A stretch of DNA of 64,000 nt from Onchocerca volvulus (taxonomy: Eukaryota > Nematoda > Chromadorea > Rhabditida > Onchocercidae), in contig HG738139.1 in the NCBI GenBank assembly GCA_000499405.2, positions 12,424,398-12,488,397 of the forward strand. The letters run 5' to 3'. Position 1 is the stretch's first letter; every line of letters starts with the position of its first letter. The notes under the pieces were generated by a model. The model was given only the letters and a program-made list of their open reading frames with translations, made no database searches and was not told where the DNA came from. Of this stretch, positions 39,527 to 52,100 are shown in pieces. The position numbers were made by a program, and so were the translations under genes.

Positions 39527-40006
39527 ATGTCTTCAGATACGACGATTATCGACGAAACGGACAATTTTCCGCTTGCAGATGATGGTAAGTTTTAATATAA
39601 AACTCGAAGATCATTTAAAAAATTTTTTTTGCATTACTAAAATTTTAAATAATTTATAGAATCTCAAGGAAGTTCGATCGATACCGGAGGTCGAACTCCT
39701 CGTCCAGCGCAACCATTACCTAGAGTGGAATCTGAAGATCAAGAAGAAAAAGCACGATTAATATCCCAAGTTCTTGAACTTCAGAATACTTTGGATGGTA
39801 ATTTCACTATTTCATTCTCATCTGTTGTTGCTTTTGATATTTTGATGGTAATATTTATAGATTTGAGTCAACGCGTTGATAGTGTCAAGGAAGAGAGCCT
39901 AAAATTACGATCTGAAAATCAAGTGCTTGGACAATACATCCAGAATCTAATGGCTTCAAGTTCTGTTTTTCAACCTGCTCAATCGAAGGCATCGCAAGCC
40001 AAGTAA
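39527..40006 (+). CDS. unc-69: UNC-69 / SCOC short coiled-coil protein
   Basis: Three exons (39527-39584, 39660-39797, 39861-40006) join in frame to 113 residues. The acidic and Pro/Arg-containing N-terminus ([15 protein letters not shown]) is followed by the coiled-coil core [20 protein letters not shown] and the very conserved [16 protein letters not shown], then [16 protein letters not shown]. This is the SCOC/UNC-69 family. In C. elegans UNC-69 works with UNC-76 in axon outgrowth and presynaptic organisation; mammalian SCOC binds Golgi ARL proteins and FEZ1 and affects autophagy. Length fits the family. The first intron falls inside the acidic head and the second exactly before the coiled-coil core. 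Confidence 0.95.
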
Positions 40007-42703
40007 TTGAATTTTTGCTTTTTTTTTTTATTAAATATAATTTTGCGTTTAAGGAATTACTAGCACAAAATCTGAGTTCTGCTTAATTTTTCAACGAAGT
40101 GCATGATTTCTAATCATTTGCATGGATTTCGTTGGGATTTTATCATAGCCCTTATCTCAATGAATGAAACTTACAAAATTAACCTATAATAAAAATAACA
40201 ACTGGAAATTTTCAGACTGTTATCCTGTGAATGATTACATTTCATCCCAGTAACAGCTCGCTCTTAATATTTTATGCTATTTTATCATGAATTATAAATT
40301 TCTGTTTTATTATGTAAAGCTGTTATCAAGTAGAAATGCGGTTTTTTTTTTTTTTACTTCAACGCTTCTATCGAGTAACTTCTATTAAGTAATGTCAAGA
40401 GTTCAAGAATGAACGTGCTAGCGATTTGCAGCTTTTTTACGTTGCAAATATGTTCTTATTCTTCTAGCTTAGTTCACTTAATTACTTGAAGTAAGAGCTT
40501 TTAATTTGTATCTTTAATATTTAAATAAAGCATGTTACATCTGATTAATCATTTAATTAACGTATGTTACTGAAAATCAATTTTAGCTGAGGCTCAGGAA
40601 ATTCTTTAATATATCGGTCGCTTTTAGAATTTTAAGAGTGTTAGCTGAGCTCAACATCTCAATAAATTAGGGGCACTGATTTATATTAGTCTACTTAAAG
40701 TCTTTAATATATTAGTTATATTCTTCTACTGCGATGAAAATATTGGTGAAAGTCAAAGGTTGCGAAATCAATGAAGTTATCGCTATTGACCCATTCGCTA
40801 TTATAAATTGTTATACTGTGATTTGTAAATTTCATCCTATTTATGCGCGTAAATGATAATGCAAAGTAAATTATAAATATAAATTTATTATGAAAATTCA
40901 GTCTCGTCACATTCAATTTCTAATTTTTTCAGCCGTCGTGCCATTTAACTGTAAGTATATTTTGCACTTATTTTTATGCGTCATTCTATTCTGTTTCGTT
41001 GCAGTTTCTTTAGTTATTAGTAATTATCTTTATTATTTTTTTTGACATTTTCTACGCATATTTTGCACTATTTACTTATTGAATCTGATCAAGAGCAGAG
41101 ATTTACAGATATTCTCCAACCCAATGATCAAATATTCAGAGACAATTAGGGAAAATTTAACTACCAGTGAATAGAAAATATACAGTAAAGTGTTCGGTGC
41201 AATTTTAAAAAAATTTTGAAGTCGAACAGGCTTAGCTTGAATAAAATATCGGGAAATTAAGCATGTCAAATAAGAAAAGAAGGCACTTTAATTTCTAATC
41301 CATTTGCATCTATTTAATTATCTATTTGTTTAATTTAACTTTCGCAAAATTTCTTTTTCTCTGTTGTATATGTGTGGAATTTAAATTTATTTTAAGATAA
41401 CTTCTCGCTTTCGATTCTAGATCTTTTCCAAGCTTTGCATCCATCGCATGCTTCTTTTTCAAATTTAGTTGTGTTCTATGCTTTTTAAAGATATTTCTGC
41501 TTAAGATCTTAATTGTCGTTTTTTAGAAACGAAATGTTTGGAGCATTCTTTTGGTGAGAAATAGCAATTTCTCCATGAATGATATCCAGCCGAGAGAAGT
41601 AACAGCTATGAAGAATTATCGACTACATCCACCAAAAATCGCTAATGTTACCGTGGTGGTGATTGTTGACTTTTTTGTACCACTTTAGCGCAACCAACTT
41701 TATGTAATCGAAGATCATTTAATTATTTCATTCATTGATTTTTCTTTCGTGCATTACTTAGTACTTTGCTGCCTCGCTGTTTAGTTTAGTGCCTTCGTGA
41801 TTACTCTTGGATGTAAACAATAAGTGAATTGGCTGCTATCGCCCAAGCACTATGATTGGTCATAAAATAGCATTGCTTGGATTTCACAATTTCGTTATTA
41901 TCTGATGTACTATTATAATAAATGGCAGAATTATCTGAAAATGAATTATGAAAAATAATAACGCGATGCGAAATTTCATCTTATACTTTATTATGTTTTA
42001 ATACAAGCTTCAGATGACCAATATAACTGAAATGAAGAATGATATGATCATATAGAAATTGTTCTTAGATACAAAATCAAGGCTAGGATGATTAAATTAA
42101 TAAAGCTAGCATTTTCAATTCTAATTGAAATTACAATAATATAGTAAAGAAAAAAGAAAAAACAGTAAATCGACACATCTGTGTTCTGCTAAATTTTCAT
42201 TCAAAATTTATAAGGTTACTAGGATAGTCGTTAGAATCTACTAACATCGATAGATTTCCTAGGATCAGTTATGATAGAATGTATTCCGTGCTTTTTTCTT
42301 TCAATCCAGAAAAATAAAACAAATCTTCCGCATTTTCTAAACTTTAGAATGTAATTTGACACTTCCCTGACAAGATTTAACTTTTTTTAGTTCATCTCTT
42401 ATTGATAATAAATACCTAATTTGAAACTCGACATTGGCAACAATTCTTTCTCAAGAATATCCTAAAGATTTAACATTTGAATGTAATAAAACGCATTTAT
42501 GAGTATAGTTTTTACTAAAAGATTAGTATTAAGGAACTGATGTACATTATACACTGTAGAAAATCATACAAGAAAGGCTGGGCTTTGTCAATGATAATAT
42601 ATTTTCTTTGGAAGAATTTTGCAGTCTCTTAAAAGAAACTTAAACAATACACTGTATAAATATAAAAAATAGGATGAGATCGAATATGAGGTAAATATTG
42701 ATT
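40007..42703. other. Convergent intergenic region between unc-69 and histone H1
   Basis: 2.7 kb between two 3' ends. Mostly AT-rich with no recognised gene. One 37-codon frame at 41575-41688 is listed separately because its residue composition is less random than the rest. Confidence 0.5.
41575..41688 (+). CDS. Possible small membrane-protein ORF, unrecognised
   Basis: An ATG-to-TAG frame of 37 residues with a charged head containing MNDIQPREV, then KNYRLHPPKI and a hydrophobic end (VTVVVIVDFFVPL). It resembles a one-pass mini-protein or a single exon of a larger gene, but I cannot place it in a family. The local sequence is slightly GC-richer than its flanks. A TTTTTTAG acceptor lies about 50 bases upstream. 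It may be chance. Confidence 0.2.
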   Translation: MNDIQPREVTAMKNYRLHPPKIANVTVVVIVDFFVPL

Positions 42704-44174
42704 TTAAGCCGCCATCTTCTTGTTCCTTGCATGTGCCACTGTCGATTTTTTCGTCGTTTTTGATTTAACTGGTGAAGCTTTTGCCTTTTTCGGTCTACCA
42801 GCAGCCTTCTTGCTTTTTGGGCCAGATGCTCCTCCTGCAGCAGCAGCAGCAGCATTTGCTTTCTTTTTCGGTACAGCTTTTGGCTTTGAAACCTTCGGCG
42901 AATTCATCTTAAATTACCAAAACTTTGATGCATGATGATTTGCATATGTCTTAACAAAAAGCAAATCCAGCGTATATTACCATGCATTAGCAAGTAAAAA
43001 GCCAATTATATAATTAATTGACAGACTGAATTTTACTTATCAATAGCAGAATTCTAGGATCGATGCAAAATTTGTTAAAGAATAAGCAACCTTTTTTGCG
43101 CTAGATTTCTTCTTCATGGATTTTTTCGATGACTTCTTCATGTCACCAGCTGTAGCAGATTTTTCAATTGATCGCTTCTTTATTTTTTTAGGCGATTCTG
43201 ATTTTGCATCAGCCAAGCGAAATGATCCAGAAGCTCCAGTACCTTTCATTTGCTTCAGAATACCTGATGCGACGCCACGTTTTAGTCCCATTCTCAGATG
43301 CGCATTAACCTGAACTTTCAAAACCCACTTACTGTTATAAGATTCGCGAAAAAAAAAATTATGAATTAAACTGGCAAAAATCTTCGAAAAACTCACAAAT
43401 TTGAAAGATAAAATCTAATAAACCTGGCAATTGTAACGAATAAAATCTAATTTCTTTTTTTCTAGAGTTAAATGTCCCACCTTCACTGTAAGTCCTACCA
43501 ACGCTTAATATAAACGAGAAATTTCAATGTTCTGGATTGTACAACAAATTTCATTATAATTCACAATAATTCTTAGCAATTCGAACTGTATCATTATCAA
43601 ACTTCAAACAATATTATCAGTCTTTGCTGTGTAATAATCGATATTTCATTAATTTCGACTATTACACTCATTTCAGACCAAATTGACAATGAAACTATTC
43701 GAAAAAAAAAAAAAAGAAAAGAATGAAATTTCAAAATGAAATCATAAAAATGAAATGAAGGAATAAAAATGAAATGAAGAAATAAAAATGAAAATGAAAA
43801 AATGAACTTTCACAATAAAATTATGAAAAATAAATGAAAGTTATTCCAAAAAATTTTTAACAATTTACCATGGTAGGATTTTCGCCAACTGCAAAATTCT
43901 GCATAATATACTTCAGTATTGCAGCACGACTTGAACCTTTCTTGTCTTGTGTAGCCATCAATGCTGCCTTAATCATATTACCGTATGGTGGATGATTGTG
44001 TTGCGATTTCGCATGCGATTTGATATTTTTCGGAACATTCATTTTTGCCACCATATTTCGCTTCTTACCAGATGATACAGTTAATGATGCGCTTGTATTC
44101 GATGGTACCATGACCGCCAAATTATCACCAATAGCAGCGCTTGGTGCAGCAATAACTTCTTCAGTAGCTGGCAT
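42704..44174 (-). CDS. Linker histone H1
   Basis: Three exons (44174-43869, 43309-43091, 42907-42704) join in frame to 242 residues. An unusually long N-terminal tail of about 70 residues (MPATEEVIAAPSAA start) precedes the winged-helix globular domain, from HPPYGNMIKAALMA through GSSRAAILKYI and VNAHLRMGLKRGVASG to GTGASGSFRLAD. A C-terminal tail rich in Lys, Ser, Ala and Pro follows (KKSSKKSMKKKSSAKK; ASPVKSKTTKK). It binds linker DNA and compacts chromatin. The first intron cuts the globular domain; introns indicate a replication-independent, polyadenylated H1 rather than a clustered S-phase copy. A TATA-like ATATAAAA on the minus strand near 44550 could be its promoter. Confidence 0.95.
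43680..43810. repeat. AAAATGAAATGAAG simple repeat in H1 intron 1
   Basis: A run of aaaatgaaatgaagaaat-like units of about 17-20 bp lies in the intron between H1 exons 1 and 2, after a poly-A tract. It is a plain simple-sequence expansion. Confidence 0.6.
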
Positions 44175-44664
44175 TGTTTTTTTTTTTTTTTGTTAGAATT
44201 ATATTGGTCAGAAACCAGAAAGCACTAAAATTACAAAAACCGATCTCGGGAAAACGCAAAATAAACTACTACTATTAATGAAAATACGCTATCAGTGTGA
44301 AAATATCACTCTAAACATAGACATACTTTAACATAAAATGCAAAACGAAAGATTAATGTTTTCTCAATTATAAATGTTTTGAAAAAAAAGAAAAAAAATG
44401 TTAGAAATTCATTTGAAATATTTCGGTTAGTGGTTAGTGATATGAGGATGAGAAGATTTTTGGAAGGATTGATGTTGACACAAAGACATTCTTTGTCCTC
44501 AAATATATCATCATTCTTCTTTCCCGAAGGATCGGATCGAATCGGTCGAACTTTTATATCTTCCCGCAAAATCATTTCTTCTTTTTGCCACAACTTGGGC
44601 AAAATAGTCAAATGGCGGCAAAAAAAGATTTGATAACTATGAAATTGAAATGCTATGATATGAG

Positions 44665-44905
44665 ACTCAAAAGACAGTAAAATTTATATGAATTTTGCAA
44701 CTTAGATTCCTTTACGATTTTGCACGTTATGAGTGCTAAGAATATGCACGTATCACGCAATCATACGTCTTCTTAACAATATAATTTAAAACTTAAAAGA
44801 CAATAAAATTTATACGAATTCTGAAACTTAGACTCTTTTACGATTTTGCATGAATGCTAATAATTTACATTGAAGATTCATCATCACCTAATCATACATC
44901 TTTTT
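44665..44905. repeat. Tandem duplication of ~126 bp
   Basis: Two diverged copies start at about 44665 and 44791. They share aaaagacagtaaaatttata, an acttagactcttttacgattt-like core and an end like aatcatacgtctt. The offset is 126 bp. No gene is involved. Confidence 0.7.
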
Positions 44906-45626
44906 AATTGTTAAATGTCCTTCTTTTCTATCATATATTAGAATATGCATATTTAGAGATTTAAAACTTGGATTCGAGAAAATAAACAAATTTCGATTCA
45001 TTTACTTGTTATGAGAAGAAAAATACCGAGAAATTAACAATTTTTTTTTTTAAATTTATGAGAATTTTATACTTTATGAGAAAATTTTAGAAAAAAATCT
45101 CAACATAGCTTTTAAAAATTTTTAAATCACGCAAACTGTTCGCTAATCATTCTATTTAAACTTTAAAATTCCATAGATATTAAAATATCAAATGGATAAA
45201 TCTCATTCATGATGATACTTCAAAAGCTGAATCACTTAAATAGCTTTGTATTATAAAGCTTAAAATTTTTTGAGAGAATAAAAAATTTCGGAAAATTCCA
45301 ATATCCATAGGTTTCGAATGCTATTTCAAGAATCTGATTCCTATTTCAAGAATTTCATTTCAATTTGTCGATTTGTGCAAATTTGAAATTCTTTCAAACA
45401 AATGATGTGAAATTCTCGTGATTTTCGTCTTAAAAAATCGCGAAAAAAGAATCTAGTACGTGTAATTTGACGTGACCTTCCCTTGCGTGAACTCATACAA
45501 CACGTAAAGATCAAAATACCCCAGCAAAATTCCCAAAAAGATCTCGGAACAACCGATCCGAAGCTACGTTTTCGCCAGAAATGGTTGGAAATGATGAAGA
45601 AACAGCTGTATATGTGTTAAAGAGCG

Positions 45627-45693
45627 ATGGCAACGACTACGCTGGGACTCTTCGCTATAGTCATATTCACTCCAAAATATGAATTGCCAGCTG
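45627..45693 (+). other. Possible orphan leader exon
   Basis: ATG 45627 opens a frame with a hydrophobic start (MATTTLGLFAIVIF) that runs into a good GTAAGT donor near 45694. The region around it is GC-richer than its flanks. Splicing to the DNAJC1 exon at 49162 would be out of frame, so it could only be a 5' untranslated exon of that gene or part of something unseen. Weak. Confidence 0.2.
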
Positions 45694-46984
45694 GTAAGTA
45701 ACACTTACAAAATAGCACGTAACACGTTAGTCGCGCACGCTAAACACGTCAAACTTTGACTAACGTATAGTCGAGAATTTATGCTTTAAGATGAATATAA
45801 ATTTAACTAACAAATTTTGCTAAACAAACGGTACGAAATGTTTGAATTGTAGAACATTTAAATTTTATATGTAAGTTTCACTGTTATTTATGCTTTTTTA
45901 AAATTATTTCAAATTATTTGTAATTTATTTTTGTAACACTAATTAGTCGATTCTTTATTCTATACTCTAGCAAATTTGCATTTCGATTATTTTGTCGGAG
46001 GTGTTGTAAAATGGCTTTTATCAATGTGTACTCAACAACGATATCTGATAAAAAAGGTACAATTTAGGTAGCATCTGATGGCAAAATCTTATAAAATTTA
46101 ATATCGTTAGATTCTTAATTCAATGGGTTATTTAATGAAATTAATTTTGAAATAATTTGATAACGTTATCAGCACGAAAATTAGCGATTAAAAGTTATTT
46201 AAATGATTTGAAATGATTTATAATGTATTGTGATGGCCGTACTATTGGTGTCACTTGAAAGCAATCATACAATTTTCTTTCACTTATATCATTCATCATA
46301 TGATATAGACTGATAAGAAAAACCATTTGAATTGATAAATTAATTAATTAAATTTTTAAAATTCAAAAAAAAAAATAAAATTTGTTCAAACAAAAATATT
46401 TGATGATATCCTACGATGGCAATTGCTTCAACTACGTCATCTTTCATCTATCGACAATTAATAATATTAATTTTGGCATTTCTATTTCTAAAAGTAAAAC
46501 TTATTAAATTTTGGAAATTTCGAAAGTTTCCAGAAAAAGTTGACGATCTGAAATTTCGAAAACTTCAAAAAAAAAAAAAAAAAGGTAATCTACTGGAACT
46601 AATTGTTCTTATATATAAATGAAATCTTAATTTTTCGAGAAATTTCTTTCTGTTGATGGAAGAGAGAATTTAATTAGCTTTTCAGGGCCCGAATATTATC
46701 AGTTATCAGTGTACAGTGGCCAAATATCAAAAATTTATTGATAAATATAATTTTATGAATTATGTGAGCGAGAAATTGAAATTTCTCTAAAGGAATCTCT
46801 CTTATTGATTTCGTGCTTATTCAAATCTTTCATCTGCTAAATATTTCAAAAAATTGAACTTTTAATGATTTAAATGTTAATTATATTAATTTTTTAAATG
46901 CGAAAAAAGTGCTGTATATATATATATCTCTCTCTCTCGTATACATGAATTCATACTCAAACAGGTTTCGTTTATCTCATCCCT

Positions 46985-47155
46985 CGTTACTCGAGAGTCT
47001 CGATTATTGCTCGAGAATCCTGACCATCGCTTGAAAATCCTGATTATTTTCCAGAATCCTAATTGTTACCCGAAAATCCCGATTATTACTCAAAAATCTC
47101 GATTATTATTCAAGAATCCCGATTATTGCTCGAGAATCTCCATTACTCAAATATC
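46985..47155. repeat. 23-24-bp tandem repeat (cgattattgctcgagaatcc)
   Basis: About seven degenerate units of cgattattactcgagaatcc follow one another just after a (TA)n(TC)n microsatellite at 46915-46938. Reading through the array creates a long but meaningless open frame. Confidence 0.75.
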
Positions 47156-47279
47156 CAAAGAGAATCAATCTCAGATACATCGGAAATGTATGTTTGTATT
47201 TTATCTTTTAAAATTTCAATACTGTAAATATAAAAGTGGATGGATGGAACTGAAAATAGAGGTGAGAGAAAAACTGCTT

Positions 47280-47448
47280 CGATTTTATCGATTTCTGTTA
47301 TCGATTTTTTCGTCAATTTTCCTTATTAAACAGGAAACGAAATATTATCAACAGTTACGAACCAATGCCGAAAAGCAAAAACTGAAATTTTATTTCGATC
47401 TTATCGATTTCTGGACAGAAAACGAAATATTATCAACAATTACGAACA
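47280..47448. repeat. Direct repeat of a ~50-80-bp block
   Basis: tttatcgatttctg followed by gaaacgaaatattatcaaca and a ttacgaac-like end occurs at about 47280-47362 and again, shorter, at 47396-47448. The first copy has a roughly 30-bp insertion relative to the second. Confidence 0.65.
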
Positions 47449-48574
47449 GTAATCGGAAAATAGCGAATGAAATATTGCTTTTGATTTTACCGATTTTTTA
47501 CACTTCAAAAATCGATAAAATCAAAATAGTATTTCATCTTGTATAGAAAATGGATTATCAGCAATAACCAATGACTAATTTGCTGCAATTTGAATAATCA
47601 TCAAATCGTGAAGATAAGTAAACTGTAATTACTTTCTTACTACTAAATTGTGATATGATCATTACTATCAGTTATCAGAGCAAGAATTAAATCTGCAATT
47701 AGATTGATTAAATCTGCTCATAGATTTCTTTTTTTTCCTTTCTTGACAAACTTTTTTGAATAGTTGCGAGACTATAAATTAGTGATATCCGATAAATTGA
47801 TTAGATATCAAACAGTGTTATCAGTTGAAAACAAATAGCAAACCGTTGTAATAATTGCAATCTTTTATTCCGTGGATATTATCATATGTATTAATTAGAT
47901 GTAATTAATTTTGCGAGTGTTTAGTAAGTTGTAATAACTCCAAACTTTCATCCTACTAATCTTATCAGTGATGCTGATAATGACCCATCACACTAGCGAT
48001 AAATAGGATGAGATATTGAAGTTGACCTTTGATGGTCCTTACGTTGACCTTTGACTTTTGATAGGTAATTCTTACTTGATCTCACTTTAAAACTATAGTA
48101 ATGACGCTTGAACGGCAAAAATACATCTTTCATTTGAAGTTCTTCTAAACGACTCTCATTCACTGCTTCGTTTTTATTGCTCTCGTCTCTCCATTACACA
48201 TAATGTCGCATAACCTTATTCATCTATGTTTCCTCCTCTTTCCCACTTTAAATTCTCTTCTTATGTTTCTGCAATTAATCTCATTCCGAAATAATCATGT
48301 TATCATTTAACATGATTACTGCTATCTCTCATAATCCTATTGATTGCTGCTATATCTCAAATATACATGCTATTTCCGACTGTTCCATCTATTTCTCGCT
48401 CACACTACTTCTAATCCGCTGATTTTTCGATTTTTTTTTTTTTCAAATTCTCTTCCCGTCCATAACAGAAATGAAAGAATGAATAACTGTCAAATTACTG
48501 ATGATTATATGGCAAAAAGCCAAAATGGAAATTTTTAAAATTAAATTTACCCCTTGGCTTTATGGTAATTCATC

Positions 48575-48660
48575 TCATTTTCCCCTTCCCCCCCCTGTCT
48601 TTTTCCCTCTCTTCCTCTCCTCCGCTCTCTCTCTATTGTCTTCTTCTCCTTCTCTCTACA
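48575..48660. repeat. Pyrimidine-rich tract
   Basis: Nearly pure C/T sequence (ccccttcccccccctgtctt and tctccttctctct-like runs) on the plus strand upstream of the GTGC-rich patch. It could be a promoter-associated or mirror-repeat tract; no gene. Confidence 0.55.
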
Positions 48661-48716
48661 AACTTCTCATTACTACTTTCCATCCATATTTGTAGTCCAA
48701 TGAATACTTCAATGTG

Positions 48717-49040
48717 CAAGGGAGCAAAAAACGGTGCATTAGTGTGCGGTAGAATGTGCAATGTGTGCAGAATGTGCCGCAAATAGTGCATTAGTAAAAT
48801 GCACTATTTGCGGTAAAATGTGCCAATAGATAGTGCAGTGGCGCGGAAAAAGCGGAAGACAGTGCGGTAAAATGTTCCGGAAATAGTGCACTGATGTGCG
48901 GCATTGCACTGTACTGCAATGTGCATTGAACGGAGGAAGCGGAAAATGGTGGGTAGCCAAGTGTGCGGCAAAATGTGCCAAAAGTAATGCACACTAGTGT
49001 GCAATAAGAATGTGCCACGAATGTTGCAACGAGCGAAGAA
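48717..49040. repeat. GTGC/TGCGG-rich repetitive patch
   Basis: More than twenty copies of gtgc lie in about 320 bases, with recurring phrases such as tgcggtaaaatgtgcc, aatgtgcc and aatagtgca. There is no strict period, but phrases return every 25-60 bases. GC content is far above the flanks. A perfect hairpin lies inside. It sits about 120 bp before the DNAJC1 start and may be its promoter region or the remains of a repeat family. Confidence 0.7.
48777..48813. repeat. Perfect 16-bp inverted repeat with 5-base loop
   Basis: ccgcaaatagtgcatt at 48777-48792 pairs exactly with aatgcactatttgcgg at 48798-48813 around the loop agtaa. It lies within the GTGC-rich patch. Confidence 0.85.
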
Positions 49041-49154
49041 GAGAAAAAAACGGATAAATGTGAGGTATTATTGACCAACCAATCCGTGTAAATCGATTAT
49101 TCATGAAAATTAATTTGTGAATTAATTATCGATTGAAATTGTTGCAAAGTGTTT

Positions 49155-49161
49155 ATTTCAG
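49155..49161 (+). promoter_or_regulatory. Likely trans-splice acceptor of the DNAJC1 gene
   Basis: TATTTCAG ends at 49161, one base before the ATG at 49163. The ORF begins with a signal peptide directly afterwards, so no upstream coding exon is needed. Fits spliced-leader addition. Confidence 0.5.
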
Positions 49162-49162
49162 G

Positions 49163-52100
49163 ATGCATTATGCAACGTGGCTTGGACAATTATTGCTTTC
49201 ATTGAAATGCATCACGGTATTGGCATGGACGACAAATGAACTTTTCATCTATGATTTGGTAGAAGAAGTTGGCGAAAGCTTCTACGATTTTTATGGAATT
49301 TCAAAAGTGAGATTTTTGCATATTTTTAGTCCAATTTATAGATAATTAAGTTGATTATTAACTAAAAATGAATGAATAACTTTGAATATATTGATTTGAT
49401 TTTATCGATTTGGCCCATTATTACGACACATAAAGATTCAATTTAAGGTTATAAGTCGTATTTTAGTATAGTTTGCAGTTCACCTTCAAATATTGGAAAG
49501 TTTACTTTTATCATATTGATAATAATCGAGGACAGTCAAGTAAGAAATTTCAATTAAAAGCGGAATTTGTGATCAATGAATGGATATTTTTAATAGTTTA
49601 TAAAGATTAGTAAAGCCTGAAGGCCATAATCAATTAGCATTTAATCAGCATCGTATTAGTTAGCATGGTTTGTTTTGCGAAGAACCAAACATGATAAACA
49701 TATAGGTTGAATTTTTAAGATTTTTGATTTTCCACTTCGTTTTTACTGATTGATATTAAACTGTTGAAGTATCCACTTATTTTTGTTTTTCGTTGTCTCC
49801 TATTTTACACGATGATTTTTCAGGATGCGGAAATTTCAAATATCAAAAAAGCATATCGTCGACTCAGCATGGAATGGCATCCGGATCGTAATTCAGATGA
49901 AAAAGCAGAAGAGCAGTTCAGAAAGGTTTTATTCTAATTTTATTTAACACATATTGCACTTTTTATTTCTTCAGTTTTCCGATTATATTATGGAATAAAT
50001 GCTATTTTCTATATTATCGATAAACGAAGAATATGTTTCTTCTAGATCGCTGCCATTTACGAAGTTTTGAAATCACCTGATTTAAGGGAGGAATACGACC
50101 GTATTCTGGAGTACGGTCTTCCCGATTGGAAACAACCTGTGTTTTATTATCGGTTCTTTTTTTTTTTCGCAGATATCAATTTTTTTTTTTTGAATAATGG
50201 ACAGAAAGCTGTTCTGAAAGTTCAGCATAGTATTAATTTTTTTTTTTTCGAATAATTTTTAAGGCAGGGTTGTGATGTTAAGTCACCACTCTTTGTTAAA
50301 ATTTTTTTTCCGAGTTTTTTTTATCCATCCTCTAATCAGATTCTAAATAGTTATATTAATAATTACATAATCAAATGTTCACCGAACTGGATAATGCCTC
50401 TAGTTTTTTTAGACGTGCTCGGAAGTTATCTTGGTTTGAAGGAATGATCGTACTTGTAATAATTTGTTCGATTGGTCATTATTTTATGCTATGGGGTGCT
50501 TACCTTGATAAGTATTTGACATTGGTTTGTTTAATTTAGTTCTAAATTCAGGATAAAATTCAACGTCGGCTTTTTAAATTAGCAATTTGTTATTTTTCAT
50601 TCAAAGTTACTGAAAACTAGGGAATACAGTAATGTAGGAATATATAATACAGAAATACAGTAAAATAAGTAATCGAAGTCCATTAATAATTTCTGGTTTG
50701 ATGCTTTCTTGTTTCAATATGATTTGACTATTTCAATTTTCCATAAAGAAAATTCCAGTTAGAAATTGTATATGACATTTTCTCATTCAGTTCGATCTGA
50801 TATATATTATATATGCATTTATCTCCAAACTTATGTTGAATATCTTTTATAATTTCCTGCACATAATGTGACTTACATGCTATTTTGCAGTCTTCGAATC
50901 GTAGCAAATTGCGTAAGAAAGAAATTCGACAGTTGAAAAAGATTGGGAGTGATGCTGAGACTATGCATGAAGCAGAAATATCTGAAATGCTTTCTGATGT
51001 CTGTCCATCCTGGCGAAATTCTTTACCGGCATTAATCATATCACTTCTTTATAATATTGCTATTTCATTACCAGATTATATCCATGGCTACATTAACGTA
51101 TGGCATCCGAAAAATGAAGTTAGCGCAGTTTTTCTTGCTACAGTTTTACTTTATTAAGAACTGAGTTTGTTTTCTTTTGAATTCTGCAGAACATTGTTTC
51201 TTTTTTTTTTTCTTTTATTTTTGAAACTTCTATATATTGATATTCAATAAATATTAGAAAAAACTGAATTTTCTGTCCGCAATTCCGGATTCGATGAATT
51301 GATTCAAAATAATGTCAGTTGTTTTAAGAAGGATAATATTGAAGAGATTTCTTCACGTCGTTATGTCGCAACACGGCAACCTGTTTATGAATATGCTGTA
51401 GCTTCGGATGTAAAACCAGTTCTTTCTTCTGCTTTTAGTGAAGATTCTGCCGAAAAATCTGATTCACAAAGTAATGATAAGTAATTTACGAATTGATTTT
51501 AGTGTATTGACTCGAGTTTCAAATTTTTAAAGATCCATATTAGGCATAAAACTAAGTTTTTGATCTTAGTTTCTTATCAAATACCTTAACATTTTATAGT
51601 TACTGATTTCAATTTCCACTTGATAAAAAATAGTGTATTTATTTTTCAACTTTCGTATTCATTTTATTAAGCTAAATAATATTTTTGATGAGGAATCAGC
51701 GAGGTTTTTATATACTCATAGTAGTTGATAGACTATGTAGCTACCATTACTAAAAGCTAGTATTGAAATTGGAGCCATTTTTATTGGGAGAATTATATTG
51801 TTATGAAAAAAGCTAAAATTCTGTTGAAAAAATCTCTTATAGTGATTTTCAGGTGTTACTCATAATAATGCATGGAGTAGTGAAGAATTGGCACTGCTTG
51901 TTAGACTGAGCACTGAGAAGTATCCTACTGGTACACCCAACAGGTTATGTTAGATTTTCTCTCGATTGGTTTAGTGAAATCAAAGAGATACTCAGTCTGA
52001 TGATGCTTATGTTGAAGTCTTTTTCAGGTGGGAATTATTGGCAAAAGCACTGGATCGACTACCGCAAGACATAACTTTTATGGTCGGTAAATTGAAACAG

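Larger units (their letters stand above)
44175..49162. promoter_or_regulatory. 5-kb divergent region between histone H1 and DNAJC1
   Basis: This holds the H1 promoter on the left, several duplications and repeats, and the 5' side of the DNAJC1 gene on the right. No multi-exon gene could be built. The longest frame (47007-47546, 179 codons) starts inside a tandem repeat and has no domain. Items of note are listed separately. Confidence 0.45.

Noticed and set aside
44306..44611. 101-codon minus-strand frame upstream of histone H1
   Set aside because: It ends in a poly-T-derived run of phenylalanines; the TATA-like site within it suggests promoter sequence rather than a gene.
47007..47546. 179-codon plus-strand frame, the longest unbroken one in the window
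   Set aside because: Its first third reads through a 23-24-bp tandem repeat and the rest through a direct repeat; no domain and no start context.
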